Below the pieces are notes generated by a model, which saw only the letters and a list, made by a program, of their open reading frames with translations, was not told the DNA's origin and made no database searches. The position numbers and the translations under genes are program-made. From Haloplanus salinarum (GTDB taxonomy: Archaea > Halobacteriota > Halobacteria > Halobacteriales > Haloferacaceae), in NCBI RefSeq assembly GCF_024498175.1, contig NZ_CP101823.1, positions 2,920,987 through 2,984,986 of the forward strand: a stretch of 64,000 bases of DNA. The letters run 5' to 3'. Positions 41,014-49,646 of the stretch are shown here, piece by piece. Numbering within the stretch: the first letter of the stretch is position 1; each line of letters starts with the position of its first letter.

Positions 41014-42630
41014 GTGTCCCTCGAGACGCCCGCCCGGATCGCCCGGGAACTCGCCCGCCGTGGCTACAACGCCGAACGGGAAGCGGTGACGCTCCTGGCG
41101 GGCGCCGCCGACCCTGCGACGGCCCTCGACGCCGCCGTCGAGTCGGCCCCCGACGACGCGCTCCGACTCACGACCGACCACGTCCGGTCGGCGCTGTCGT
41201 CGGCCGACGCCGCTTCCGGGACCGGCGGCGACGACGCGGCCGCCGCCCCTCCGTCCGCCGACGCCATCGACCCCGAACGTCCGGACGCCGCCGCCGACAA
41301 CACCGCCGTTTCGACTCCACCAGAAAAACCAAAAAATTCCGCGACCGAAAGTAGTTCTCCAGTCGAAACAAAGGGGTCTTCGGAGCTGGATACGGGGTCG
41401 GAGTCGGGGACGGCAACCCGCCAACCCCAGCAACCGGACGTCGCCGGCGACATCACCGGCCGGAGTACCGGCACCGGCGAGTACGGGGACTTCGTCTCCG
41501 TGTTCCGTGACCGGTACGAGAAGCTCTCGGAACAGCTACGGGGGCGGGTGAACCACCGTCCGGCGTCGGCCATCGACGACATGCCCGGCGGGAGCGACGT
41601 GGCCATGATCGGACTGGTGAACGACGTCCGCTCCTCGGCGAACGGCCACTGGATCGTCGAACTCGAGGACACGACCGGGACCTTCCCCTGTCTGATCACG
41701 AAGGACCGGGACATCGCCGACCTGGTGGACGAACTCCTCCTCGACGAGTGTGTCGCCGTCGAGGGCACCCTCTCCGACGACGCGGGCATCGTCTTCGTCG
41801 ACGCGCTCCACTTCCCCGACGTACCCCGGACGCACCGACCGAACACGGCCGACCGGCACGTGCAGGCGGCGCTCGTCTCGGACGTCCACGTCGGCAGCCA
41901 GGAGTTCATGGCCGACGCCTGGGAGCGGTTCGCCGACTGGCTCCACACCGATGAGGCCGCGGCCGTCGAGTACCTGTTGCTCGCCGGCGACATGGTCGAG
42001 GGGGTCGGCGTCTACCCCGACCAGGACGAGGAACTCGATATCGTCGACATCTACGACCAGTACGAGCGGTTCTCGGAGCATCTCAAGGCGGTCCCCGGCG
42101 ACATGGAGATCGTGATGATCCCGGGGAACCACGACGCCGTTCGGCTCGCGGAGCCCCAGCCGGCCTTCGACGAGGAGCTCCGGGACATCATGAGCGCCCA
42201 CGACGCGCGGATCGTCGGCAACCCCTCGACCGTGACCGTCGAGGGCGTCTCGGTTCTGATGTACCACGGCGTCTCGCTCGACGAGGTGATCGCCGAACTC
42301 CCCGAGGGGAAGGCGAGCTACGACGACCCCCACCGTGCGATGTACCACCTGCTGAAGAAACGGCACGTCGCCCCGAAGTACGGCGGCCACATGCGCCTGG
42401 CTCCCGAGGAGCGGGATTACCTCGTGATCGAGGACGTCCCCGATATCTTCCACACCGGACACGTCCACAAGCTCGGCTACGGGAAGTACCACAACGTCCT
42501 CGCGGTCAACAGCGGCTGCTGGCAGGCCCAGACCGCCTTCCAGAAGAGCGTCAACATCGACCCCGACGCCGGCTTCGCCCCCATCGTCGACCTCGACACG
42601 CTGAACCTGACGGTCCGGAAGTTCGCCTGA
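41014..42630 (+). CDS. polD1: DNA polymerase D small subunit (DP1, exonuclease)
   Basis: 538 aa. A helical N-terminal region (10-60) is followed by a disordered, Ser/Ala/Asp-rich linker (about 62-155). Then come an OB fold (about 195-265) and the calcineurin-like phosphoesterase domain with SDVHVG (289-294), GDMVEG (325-330), GNHD (371-374) and GHVH (482-485). All metal ligands of the Mre11-like 3'-5' exonuclease are kept. It partners the large subunit DP2, not in this window. The start is GTG 41014 (VSLETPARIARE). The open frame further upstream is antisense to sec11. Confidence 0.95.
   Translation: MSLETPARIARELARRGYNAEREAVTLLAGAADPATALDAAVESAPDDALRLTTDHVRSALSSADAASGTGGDDAAAAPPSADAIDPERPDAAADNTAVSTPPEKPKNSATESSSPVETKGSSELDTGSESGTATRQPQQPDVAGDITGRSTGTGEYGDFVSVFRDRYEKLSEQLRGRVNHRPASAIDDMPGGSDVAMIGLVNDVRSSANGHWIVELEDTTGTFPCLITKDRDIADLVDELLLDECVAVEGTLSDDAGIVFVDALHFPDVPRTHRPNTADRHVQAALVSDVHVGSQEFMADAWERFADWLHTDEAAAVEYLLLAGDMVEGVGVYPDQDEELDIVDIYDQYERFSEHLKAVPGDMEIVMIPGNHDAVRLAEPQPAFDEELRDIMSAHDARIVGNPSTVTVEGVSVLMYHGVSLDEVIAELPEGKASYDDPHRAMYHLLKKRHVAPKYGGHMRLAPEERDYLVIEDVPDIFHTGHVHKLGYGKYHNVLAVNSGCWQAQTAFQKSVNIDPDAGFAPIVDLDTLNLTVRKFA
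41355..41382 (+). other. ORB-like sequence inside the DP1 linker
   Basis: TCCAGTCGAAACAAAGGGGT within the linker codons of DP1 (residues about 115-124) matches the Orc1 box pattern (cCA-N3-GAAACRAAGGGGT) and is close to ORBs of other haloarchaea that read GAAACAAAGGGG. It faces the same way as the right-hand main ORB, 3.2 kb away. The linker is poorly constrained as protein, so the site could be kept for DNA reasons. Confidence 0.5.
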
Positions 42631-42638
42631 CGGCGGCC

Positions 42639-43070
42639 CTAGGACGGATCGAGCCGGTAGCGAACCGTCGGTTTCCCGTCGAAGGTCGGACCGTGGCCAT
42701 CGCGTTCGAAGCCCGTCGCCTCGGCGGCCGCCTGGACGCCGTCGTCGCCGCTGATCGCCAGCAGTTCGACGGTCATCCCCTCGTTCGTGGCGAAGCGGAC
42801 GGGTTCGCCGAGCAGCCGCTCGCAGGCCGTCTCGGTCCCCGCCAACTGTGTCACGTGGACGGTCCCCTCCCGGACGTCGAAGCTGACGAATCCGTCCACG
42901 TCGCGGGCGTCGCCGTCGTCGGCGTCGGCGTTCGGCCCCGCGGCCGTCGGTTCGCGCACCGCGACCCGGACCGTCCGGTCGTGGATCAGGTTCCGGATCA
43001 CGTCGGCCGGCACGTCCGCGATGGCCGAGAGCGCGTCGGCGTCGGCCTCGACCGCGTCGCGCACTTCCAT
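42639..43070 (-). CDS. GNAT-like protein, possibly degenerate
   Basis: 143 aa. The start MEVRDAVEADADALSAIAD and the end GFERDGHGPTFDGKPTVRYRL recall the outer strands of GNAT acetyltransferases. TVELLAISGDDGVQAAAEATGFERDG resembles the acetyl-CoA-binding end. The pyrophosphate loop Q/RxxGxG/A of true GNATs is missing, so it may have another role. It converges on DP1 with 8 nt between stops. The function is not known. Confidence 0.5.
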   Translation of the reverse strand: MEVRDAVEADADALSAIADVPADVIRNLIHDRTVRVAVREPTAAGPNADADDGDARDVDGFVSFDVREGTVHVTQLAGTETACERLLGEPVRFATNEGMTVELLAISGDDGVQAAAEATGFERDGHGPTFDGKPTVRYRLDPS

Positions 43071-43144
43071 ACCCTCACTAGCGGCGGGAGGCGCTTAAAC
43101 GCTCGCCGTCGTTCCGCCGCTTCGCGGATCGTTGGCGGCGGCGC

Positions 43145-43796
43145 TCAGTCGTCGCCGGGCGCCTCCGCCGGTTCGACGCCGACGTCTCCACGGCCGACGC
43201 CTCGTACTCGGGGATCTTCGCGCGCTCGTCGAGGACGTCGTTGGTGAGGCGGTTGGCCGACGACGCCGCGAAGTGGATCGTCGTCCAGATGGTACCCTCC
43301 TTGATGTCGTCGGTCACCTGCGCCGCGACGTCGATCTCGCCGCGCCGCGACCGGGGCGTCACGACGTCGCCGTCGCCGACCCCGTATCGCTCCGCGTCGG
43401 TGGGATGGACGTCGACGAAGTTCTCGGGATGCTGACGGTCGAGCGTCGGCGACCGCCTGGTCATCGTCCCCGTGTTGTAATGTTCGATCAGCCGTAAAAG
43501 CCCATGGCGTCCGCCCCGTGTTCGTCGCGGATGCGCTCCATCCCGTCGACGATCCGCCCGTAGGCCTCCTCTCACGTCGCCTCGCGGAGGTCGCCGCCGT
43601 CCCGGACCATCGGCTCGGTCAGCCGGTCCTCGTGCTCGACCACCTCCGTCGCCGCACCCCCCTCGATGCAGATCCGACCGTCGTTGACCGGCGCGTCCCC
43701 CCACGGCACGAACCGCATGTCGTCGGTCACGGCGATGCCACAGCCGACGCCACAGTACGGACGGATGGTCTTCGTCGTCTCTTGTCGGTCGTCCAT
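43145..43796 (-). pseudogene. Decayed molybdopterin oxidoreductase (formate dehydrogenase/nitrate reductase-like)
   Basis: The N-terminus (from ATG 43796) has the Fe4S4 motif PYCGVGCGI. It is followed by an in-frame TGA where REAT-stop-EEAYGRIVDGMERIRDEHGA shows a lost Trp codon (TGG to TGA). After DAMGFY a large internal deletion, near 43490, joins this in another frame to the C-terminal pterin-binding domain. That domain reads IEHYNTGTMTRRS, HPENFVDVHPTDAERYGVGDGD and HFAASSANRLTNDVL. Near the end a further frameshift separates ASAVET from VGVEPAEAPGDD. An intact gene would be about three times longer. The remains cannot encode a working enzyme. Confidence 0.85.
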
Positions 43797-43922
43797 GGTC
43801 GAGTTCCAGAGTGTCATAATACTAACCATACGCACAAAAACACCGGGCTCGCCGGCCAAGCCCGGATCACGCCCCGGAGCGAGTGAACACAGTTATTACC
43901 GTCCACCTCGCTACCCCCTGCC

Positions 43923-43970
43923 ATGATTGCGTACCGGTCGGCACCCGCGGAGGCTCCACGATGCGCGTAG
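43923..43970 (+). promoter_or_regulatory. 15-codon upstream ORF overlapping the aspartate kinase start
   Basis: ATG 43923 opens MIAYRSAPAEAPRCA and stops at TAG 43968-43970, nine bases inside the aspartate kinase gene (ATG 43961). A TATA-like GTTATTACC near 43891-43899 would start the mRNA close to 43921, so this short frame would be read leaderless. The kinase start has its own Shine-Dalgarno (GGAGG, 43949-43953) inside the uORF. Translation of the uORF could therefore compete with kinase initiation. Confidence 0.35.
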
Positions 43971-45142
43971 TGGCGAAGTTCGGCGGCACCTCGCTGGGCA
44001 GCGGTGACCGAATCGAACGCGCGGCCGACACCGTCGCGAAGGCCGTCGCGGAGGGCCACGAGGTCGCCATCGTCGCGAGCGCCATGGGATCGACGACCGA
44101 CGAACTCTTAGAGGAGATCACCTTCGAGGCCGAGGATCCCGACCGCGCGGAGATCGTCAGCATGGGCGAGCGGACGAGCGTCCGGATGCTGAAGGCGGCG
44201 CTGGCCTCCCGCGGCGTCGACGCAACCTTCGTCGAACCCGGATCGGCGGCGTGGCCGATCATCACCGACGAGTACGGCGAGGTCGACGCCGAGGAGACGC
44301 TGCAACGCGCCCAGGACCTCGCCGACGACCTCGACAACGTCGTCCCCGTCATCACGGGCTTTCTGGCCCAGACACTCGACGGTAAGGTGACCACGCTCGG
44401 GCGCGGCGGCAGCGACACCACGGCCGTGATGCTCGGCAAGTTCATGGACGCCGACGAGGTGGTCATCGTCACCGACGTCGAGGGCGTCATGACCGGCGAC
44501 CCCCGGGTCGTCGAGGGCGCACGCAACGTCGGCAACATCACCGTCGACGAACTCCGGAACCTCTCCTTCCGGGGCGCCGAGGTTGTCGCCCCCAGCGCCC
44601 TCTCCTACAAGGACGAGGACCTGACGGTCAGGGTCGTCCACTACCAGCACGGCGACCTGCTGACCGGCGGCACGAAGATCGAGGGCCAGTTCCAGAACCT
44701 CATCGACATGCAGGACGAACCCCTCGCCTGCATCACCGTCGCCGGCCGCGCCCTGCGGAACCGGCCGGGCATCCTCGCCGACCTCACGCAGTCGCTTCGC
44801 GACGAGAACATCAACATCGACGCCGTCGCCAGCGGCATGGACTCGGTCACCTTCTACGTCGACGAGGATATCTCCGAGGACGCCGAGTACGTCCTCCACG
44901 AACGGGTCGTCGAGGACGAGACCCTCTCCTCGGTGACCGTCGAGAGCCACTTCGCCGTCATCCGGGTCACGGGCGGCGAACTCCCGAACCGCCCCGGGAT
45001 CATCCTCGATATCGTCCAACCCGTCTCCAAGGCCGGTATCAACATCCACGACCTCATCACCTCGGCCACCTCGGTCGCCATCTTCGTCGACTGGGACGAC
45101 CGCGAGGAGACGCTCAAAATCGTCCAGGAACAGACGATCTGA
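43961..45142 (+). CDS. Aspartate kinase
   Basis: 393 aa. The N-terminal KFGGTSL loop (residues 6-12), MGERTSVRML and the catalytic TLGRGGSDTTAVML are aspartokinase signatures. Two ACT domains (about 255-320 and 330-393, with RNRPGILADLTQSL and NRPGIILDIVQPV) allow feedback control, probably by lysine or threonine. It makes aspartyl phosphate for the Thr, Met, Ile and lysine/DAP branches. ATG 43961 has GGAGG at 43949-43953. An upstream GTG-initiated extension is less likely. It stands alone, with no homoserine dehydrogenase fused or adjacent. Confidence 0.95.
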   Translation: MRVVAKFGGTSLGSGDRIERAADTVAKAVAEGHEVAIVASAMGSTTDELLEEITFEAEDPDRAEIVSMGERTSVRMLKAALASRGVDATFVEPGSAAWPIITDEYGEVDAEETLQRAQDLADDLDNVVPVITGFLAQTLDGKVTTLGRGGSDTTAVMLGKFMDADEVVIVTDVEGVMTGDPRVVEGARNVGNITVDELRNLSFRGAEVVAPSALSYKDEDLTVRVVHYQHGDLLTGGTKIEGQFQNLIDMQDEPLACITVAGRALRNRPGILADLTQSLRDENINIDAVASGMDSVTFYVDEDISEDAEYVLHERVVEDETLSSVTVESHFAVIRVTGGELPNRPGIILDIVQPVSKAGINIHDLITSATSVAIFVDWDDREETLKIVQEQTI

Positions 45143-45158
45143 CCGGCCAGCGCCCCCC

Positions 45159-45836
45159 TCACCGCCCCTCGTACAGCCGCGTCCCGATCCGCTCGGGCAA
45201 CCCCGCCTCCCGCACCGCGTCGACGACGGCGTCGACGTCGTACTCGACGCGCCGTTCCTCGACCGCCACCGCCCCGCCACCCGCCCCGTCGGTCAGTTCG
45301 ACCACCGCGTACCCCGCCCGCCGGTCGCCGTCCCGCGGTTGGCCGACGCTTCCGGGGTTCATCACGACGCCGTCCGCGAAGACGCGGTGGCCCTGGACGT
45401 GGGTGTGGCCCGTCACCAGCAGGTCCTCGTCGCCGAGCATCCGCGGCGAGAACTCCTCGGGGTAGGTGTACCGGTCGGGGTCCTCGGGGTGACCGTGGAC
45501 GAGTTTCACCCGCCCGTCGGCGACGACCCGCTCGGGCGGCAGGTCGGCCAGCCACGACAGGGCGTCGTCGTCGAGGGCCGCGCGGGCGTGATCGACGCCC
45601 GCCTTCGCCATCGCGTTGAACCGGAACGCGGTGTCCCGGGCGACCGCGCGGTCGTGGTTCCCCATCACCGTCGGCACCCCCCGCTCCCGGACGGTCGCCA
45701 CGCAGTCGGCCGGCCAGGGATTGTACCCGACCACGTCGCCCGCACACACGAGGCCGTCGACGCTCGGCATGTCGTCGAGGACGGCTTCGAGCGCGATCCG
45801 GTTCCCGTGGATGTCGGAGACGACGCCCAGACGCAT
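45159..45836 (-). CDS. Calcineurin-like metallophosphoesterase (YfcE/MJ0936 type)
   Basis: 225 aa. The full metal-binding set is present: SDIHGNRIALEAVL, GDVVGYNPWP, MGNHDRAVA, HGHPED and TGHTHVQG. These enzymes are small cytoplasmic phosphodiesterases of broad in-vitro specificity; the true substrate is unknown. The start at ATG 45836 begins the conserved domain at residue 1. It converges with the aspartate kinase (16 nt apart) and follows purO on the same strand after 85 bp. Confidence 0.88.
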   Translation of the reverse strand: MRLGVVSDIHGNRIALEAVLDDMPSVDGLVCAGDVVGYNPWPADCVATVRERGVPTVMGNHDRAVARDTAFRFNAMAKAGVDHARAALDDDALSWLADLPPERVVADGRVKLVHGHPEDPDRYTYPEEFSPRMLGDEDLLVTGHTHVQGHRVFADGVVMNPGSVGQPRDGDRRAGYAVVELTDGAGGGAVAVEERRVEYDVDAVVDAVREAGLPERIGTRLYEGR

Positions 45837-45921
45837 GGGCGTCGCTTGCGGTCCCGGTCGGTTAGGCGTTGCCGTCCCCCGACAGGTACGACCTCGCGGC
45901 CCGTCGCCGACGCCAGCGAAC

Positions 45922-46494
45922 TCAATCCCCGTTGACGACGGCCGTCTCGACGCCGCCATCGACGGCGACCCCCGCCGCACAGACGGCGTGTTCGAAGTCC
46001 AGGTCGTACGCCTCGCGGGCCGCGGCCGCCGCGTCCGCCGCCGCGAACTCGAACGGTCGGGGCCGGTCCTCCTCGTACGTGGCGACGAGGGTCGGTTCGT
46101 CGACCCGTTCGACCACCAGCGCGTCCCGGCGGACGATACCCACCGTCGCGGCGTCGTCCGCGACGACCCCCGCGACCCGTGGGGTGTCGTAGTCGTCCTT
46201 CTCGTAGTCGAGCGAGAGGAGAGCCGTCGCCAGCGCGTCCCGCGCCGGGTAGCCCAGGTCGAGTTTCTCCGTCACCGGATCGACGTGGGAGCCGTTGCCG
46301 AGCACCGCCCGGCCCTCGCTCTCCCGCACGCAGTTGTAGGAGACGTAGGGGTTGTCCGTCTCGGGGGCCTCGGGCGTCGGCGCGACGGTGAGCGTGCCGT
46401 CGCGTTCGACGATCCGACGGTTCGGGAACGACCGGGAGGAGACGCGGTAGGCGCCGATTCCCGGTCCGACGACGACGAAGCGGCCGACGTACAT
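45922..46494 (-). CDS. purO: IMP cyclohydrolase, archaeal PurO type
   Basis: 190 aa, the standard PurO length. Conserved stretches are [12 protein letters not shown] at the start, [33 protein letters not shown] and [30 protein letters not shown]. The enzyme closes FAICAR to IMP, the last step of de novo purine synthesis in many archaea. ATG 46494 is taken as the start; an upstream ATG would add six residues. Confidence 0.93.
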   Translation of the reverse strand: MYVGRFVVVGPGIGAYRVSSRSFPNRRIVERDGTLTVAPTPEAPETDNPYVSYNCVRESEGRAVLGNGSHVDPVTEKLDLGYPARDALATALLSLDYEKDDYDTPRVAGVVADDAATVGIVRRDALVVERVDEPTLVATYEEDRPRPFEFAAADAAAAAREAYDLDFEHAVCAAGVAVDGGVETAVVNGD

Positions 46495-46639
46495 ACCCGA
46501 CCCTTTCGCCACCGGCTACCTGGGTCTTTCTCTTCCGGGGCCGCCGAGTGTGGCGTCCCGCGTACCCTCGACCGTGCCGTTCCCACCGACTGAAAACGAC
46601 GCCCCAGCTTTTCCTTTCGTCTCGTTGACCGTTTTTGGC

Positions 46640-47089
46640 ATGAGTTCGTCGTACGAAACCCTGCTCGGGTCGGAGATGGACGAATCGGGCATCGACGAGT
46701 TCCTCAGACGAACCGGCGTTGGGGTGCTCTCGATGAGCGCCGACGGCGTCCCCTACGGCGTCCCGTTGTCGTTCGGCTACGACGGGGAGCACCTCTATTT
46801 CCTGTTCGTCGGCCGGTCCGCGGAGCTCAGAAAGGAGACCTACGCCGAGCGGTCCGAGGAGGCGAGTTTCGTCGCCTTCGACGTCGACGCCGACGGGAAC
46901 TGGCGGAGCGTCATCGTCGCGGGACCGATCGACCGGATCACTCCCGGCGAGTGGGACGCCGCGCGGGCGGCGTTGGCCGACAACGCGTTCGAGTCGGACC
47001 TCCTCTCGGCACACGACCTCCGGGAGCATCCCAACGTGTGGGCACTCGACGTCGAGGAACGGTCGGGGCGGGTCGTCGGCTCCGAGTGA
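46640..47089 (+). CDS. Pyridoxamine-5'-phosphate-oxidase-like flavin-binding protein
   Basis: 149 aa split-barrel fold. FLRRTGVGVLSMSADGVPYGVPLSFGYDGEHLYF, written here as its typical strand order, and RSAELRKETYAERSEEASFVAFDV belong to the PNPOx-like family, which binds FMN or F420. Members reduce quinones or degrade heme-like substrates, but no specific role can be given. The gene lies between purO (divergent) and the histidine kinase. A GTTTTTGGC sequence just precedes the ATG. Confidence 0.8.
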   Translation: MSSSYETLLGSEMDESGIDEFLRRTGVGVLSMSADGVPYGVPLSFGYDGEHLYFLFVGRSAELRKETYAERSEEASFVAFDVDADGNWRSVIVAGPIDRITPGEWDAARAALADNAFESDLLSAHDLREHPNVWALDVEERSGRVVGSE

Positions 47090-47164
47090 GTTTCGCCGTC
47101 CCCGCTCGCGACACCCTCACTCGACCCACGACCTCTTTGCCGTCCGGCTTCGACCACCCCGCGT

Positions 47165-48898
47165 ATGGCACTCGCCGGTACGGTCACCGCCTGGCCCGCG
47201 GTCGGCTCGTTCGCGGCCGTCGCCGGGACCCTCGTGCTCGCGCGGTACGTCCTCGACTACCGCGACCGGCCGGGTGCGACGTGGTTCCTCGGCGTCCTCC
47301 TCGCGCAGTCGGTGTGGTGTGGCGCCTACGGCACCGCCCTGCTGACCTCCGATCCAACGGTCCGGGTGGCGCTCGAACAGGTCGTCTGGATCGGCACCGT
47401 CTGGACCGGTCTCGCCTTCCTAGCGTTCGCGCTCGAATACACGGGTCGGGGCGACGTCGTCTCCGGCCCGGCGTTCGGAACCGTGGCCGCTCTCGGCGTC
47501 GTCGCGACGGCACTGGTCGTCACGAACCCGCTCCACGGCGCGATGTGGACCGGCTTCCGCCTCGATCCGGTCTTCGGCGTCGCGACGGCGACGTACGTCC
47601 TCGAACCCGCCGCGTACCTGACCACCGGGGGCGCGACGCTCGCGGTCACCGTCGGGGTCGTTCTCCTCGTCGACACCTTCCTCAACTACGGGCCGCTCTA
47701 CCGCCGCGAGACGGCCGCCGTCGCCGTCAGCGCGCTCCCACCGGGCTTCGCCCTGCTCGCCTGGGCCGGCGGCGTCGGCCCGATCCCCCAGCTGAACCTC
47801 GCGCCGATCATGTTCGTCCCGCACGTCGCCCTCGACGCCTACGCCTTCGGCCGCGCCGAACTGTTCGAGCGGGATCCGACGACCGTCCGCGCGGCCGAGC
47901 GGACCGCCATCGACGACCTCGCCGACCCGATCGTCGTCGTCGACCGGGAGCGCCGGGTCGTCAGGTACAACGCGGCCGCCGGGGCGGCGTTCGTCGCCGA
48001 CGTCGGCACCGACCCCCTCGACGCCCCACTTACCGAGCTACTCGGCGTCGCCGTCGGCGACGACGGCGATCCGGAGCCGGCGACCATCGAGTCGACCGTC
48101 GGCGGCGAGCGTCGGACGTACGCGGTGTCGACGTCCACGCTCCGGGATCCGAGCGGCACCCACGTCGGCTGGACTGTCGTCTGTTCGGACGTGACCGAGC
48201 GGGAACGCCGCCGCCAGCAACTCGAAGTCCTCAACCGCGTCCTCCGACACAACCTCCGGAACGACGCCGGCGTCGTCCACGGCTACGCCGAGATCTTGGT
48301 CGATCGGGTGAACGACGACGCGACCCGCGATATGGCCGACGCCATCGAGCGCCGTGCCGCCGCCCTCGCCGCCCTCGGCGACAAGGCACGGACGGTCGAG
48401 CGGTTGATCGACGGCGAGCGTCCCCAAGACGTCGACGTCACCGCGTGTCTCGACCCCGTCGTCGCCGACGTCCGCGAGCGCTATCCCGACGCCGACGTCG
48501 CCCTCGACACCCGTGCCGCCGTCACCGCGTCCCTGTCGAAGCGCGCGCTCGTCGCGGCCGTCGAGAACCTCCTCGAGAACGCGGTCCGGCACCACGACGG
48601 CGACGGCGTCGAGCGGGCGGACGGGGGTGCGTGGGCCCGCGTCGTCGTCGAGCGGGCGGACGGGACGCTGCTCGTGCGCGTCCTCGACGACGGCCCCGGC
48701 ATCCCCGACGCCGAACTCGAGGCGGTCGAAGCCGGCGAGGAGACGGACCTCAGCCACGGCTCCGGCCTCGGCCTGTGGATCGTCCACTGGGCGGCCGGGG
48801 CGCTCGGCGCCGATCCGACGTACGCCGACCGGGAGCCACGGGGGACCGTCGCGACGCTCCGGGTTCCGACCGACGGCAGCCGACTCACGTCTCGATGA
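47165..48898 (+). CDS. Histidine kinase with N-terminal 7TM domain and PAS
   Basis: 577 aa. Seven membrane helices (about 1-230, the His-kinase N-terminal 7TM domain) are followed by a PAS domain (about 245-350, LADPIVVVDRERRVVRYNAAA). The phospho-acceptor His is in VLRHNLRNDAGVVHGY, the N box in ENLLENAVRHH, and the G boxes are DDGPGIPD and GSGLGLWIVHW. No response regulator is adjacent. It overlaps the convergent ABC ATPase gene by 14 nt at the 3' ends. The signal is unknown. Confidence 0.92.
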   Translation: MALAGTVTAWPAVGSFAAVAGTLVLARYVLDYRDRPGATWFLGVLLAQSVWCGAYGTALLTSDPTVRVALEQVVWIGTVWTGLAFLAFALEYTGRGDVVSGPAFGTVAALGVVATALVVTNPLHGAMWTGFRLDPVFGVATATYVLEPAAYLTTGGATLAVTVGVVLLVDTFLNYGPLYRRETAAVAVSALPPGFALLAWAGGVGPIPQLNLAPIMFVPHVALDAYAFGRAELFERDPTTVRAAERTAIDDLADPIVVVDRERRVVRYNAAAGAAFVADVGTDPLDAPLTELLGVAVGDDGDPEPATIESTVGGERRTYAVSTSTLRDPSGTHVGWTVVCSDVTERERRRQQLEVLNRVLRHNLRNDAGVVHGYAEILVDRVNDDATRDMADAIERRAAALAALGDKARTVERLIDGERPQDVDVTACLDPVVADVRERYPDADVALDTRAAVTASLSKRALVAAVENLLENAVRHHDGDGVERADGGAWARVVVERADGTLLVRVLDDGPGIPDAELEAVEAGEETDLSHGSGLGLWIVHWAAGALGADPTYADREPRGTVATLRVPTDGSRLTSR

Positions 48899-49646
48899 GG
48901 TCGAGGATACGCCGGTAGACGTCCCCGAACGCCTCGTCGGACCGACTCCGCGGGCGCTCGATGTCCACCTCGACGACCTCCCGGATCCGCCCCGGATCCT
49001 TCGCCATGACGACCACACGGTCGGCGAGTTTGACCGCCTCCTCGACGTCGTGGGTGACGAAGAGGACGGTCTTTCCGGTCTCCGCCCAGATGTCGAGCAG
49101 TTCGTCCTGGAGCATCTTCTTCGTCTGTGCGTCCACGGCGCCGAACGGCTCGTCCATCAGGAGGAGGCTCGGATCGACCGCGAGTGCACGGGCTAGCGCG
49201 ACCCGCTGTTTCATGCCGCCGGAGAGGTCGCGCGGATAGCTGTCCGCGAACCCGTCCAGGCCGACCAGGTCGAGCAGGTCACGGACGCGTCGCTCGCGCG
49301 TCTCGGCCGGGACGTCCCCGCGCTCCAGTCCGAACCCGACGTTGCCAGCGACGGTGCGCCACGGGAACAGGTGATACTCCTGAAAAACCAGACCGAGGTC
49401 CGTGCTGGGGCCGTCGACCCGTTCGCCGTCGAGTGAGACGCTCCCCGTCGTCGGCGGTTCGAGGCCGGCGATGATGCGAAACAGGGTCGTCTTTCCGCAT
49501 CCCGAGGGGCCGACGAGACAGACGAACTCCCCTTCGGCCACGGCAAAGGAGACGTCATCGAGCGCCTGCACCGGTCCATCCCCGCCCTCGAACCGCTTGC
49601 CGACGCCGTCGATGCGGACGCGTGCGTCGGCGTCGTTCACCGCCAC
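48885..49646 (-). CDS. ABC importer ATPase, SsuB/TauB/NrtD family
   Basis: 253 aa. Walker A GPSGCGKTT, signature LSGGMKQRVALARALA, Walker B SLLLMDEPFGAVD, switch His in FVTHDVEEA. The short length, without a TOBE domain, marks the nitrate/sulfonate/taurine group. It overlaps the permease gene by 10 nt, so the two are coupled. With permease and binding lipoprotein it forms a complete importer. Sulfonates, taurine, nitrate or a thiamine precursor are possible ligands. Confidence 0.9.
   Translation of the reverse strand: MAVNDADARVRIDGVGKRFEGGDGPVQALDDVSFAVAEGEFVCLVGPSGCGKTTLFRIIAGLEPPTTGSVSLDGERVDGPSTDLGLVFQEYHLFPWRTVAGNVGFGLERGDVPAETRERRVRDLLDLVGLDGFADSYPRDLSGGMKQRVALARALAVDPSLLLMDEPFGAVDAQTKKMLQDELLDIWAETGKTVLFVTHDVEEAVKLADRVVVMAKDPGRIREVVEVDIERPRSRSDEAFGDVYRRILDLIET

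Noticed and set aside
43078-43144. Arg-rich C-terminal extension of the oxidoreductase remnant
   Set aside because: It arises from the terminal frameshift. The alternative frame gives the normal ending VGVEPAEAPGDD and a stop at 43145-43147.
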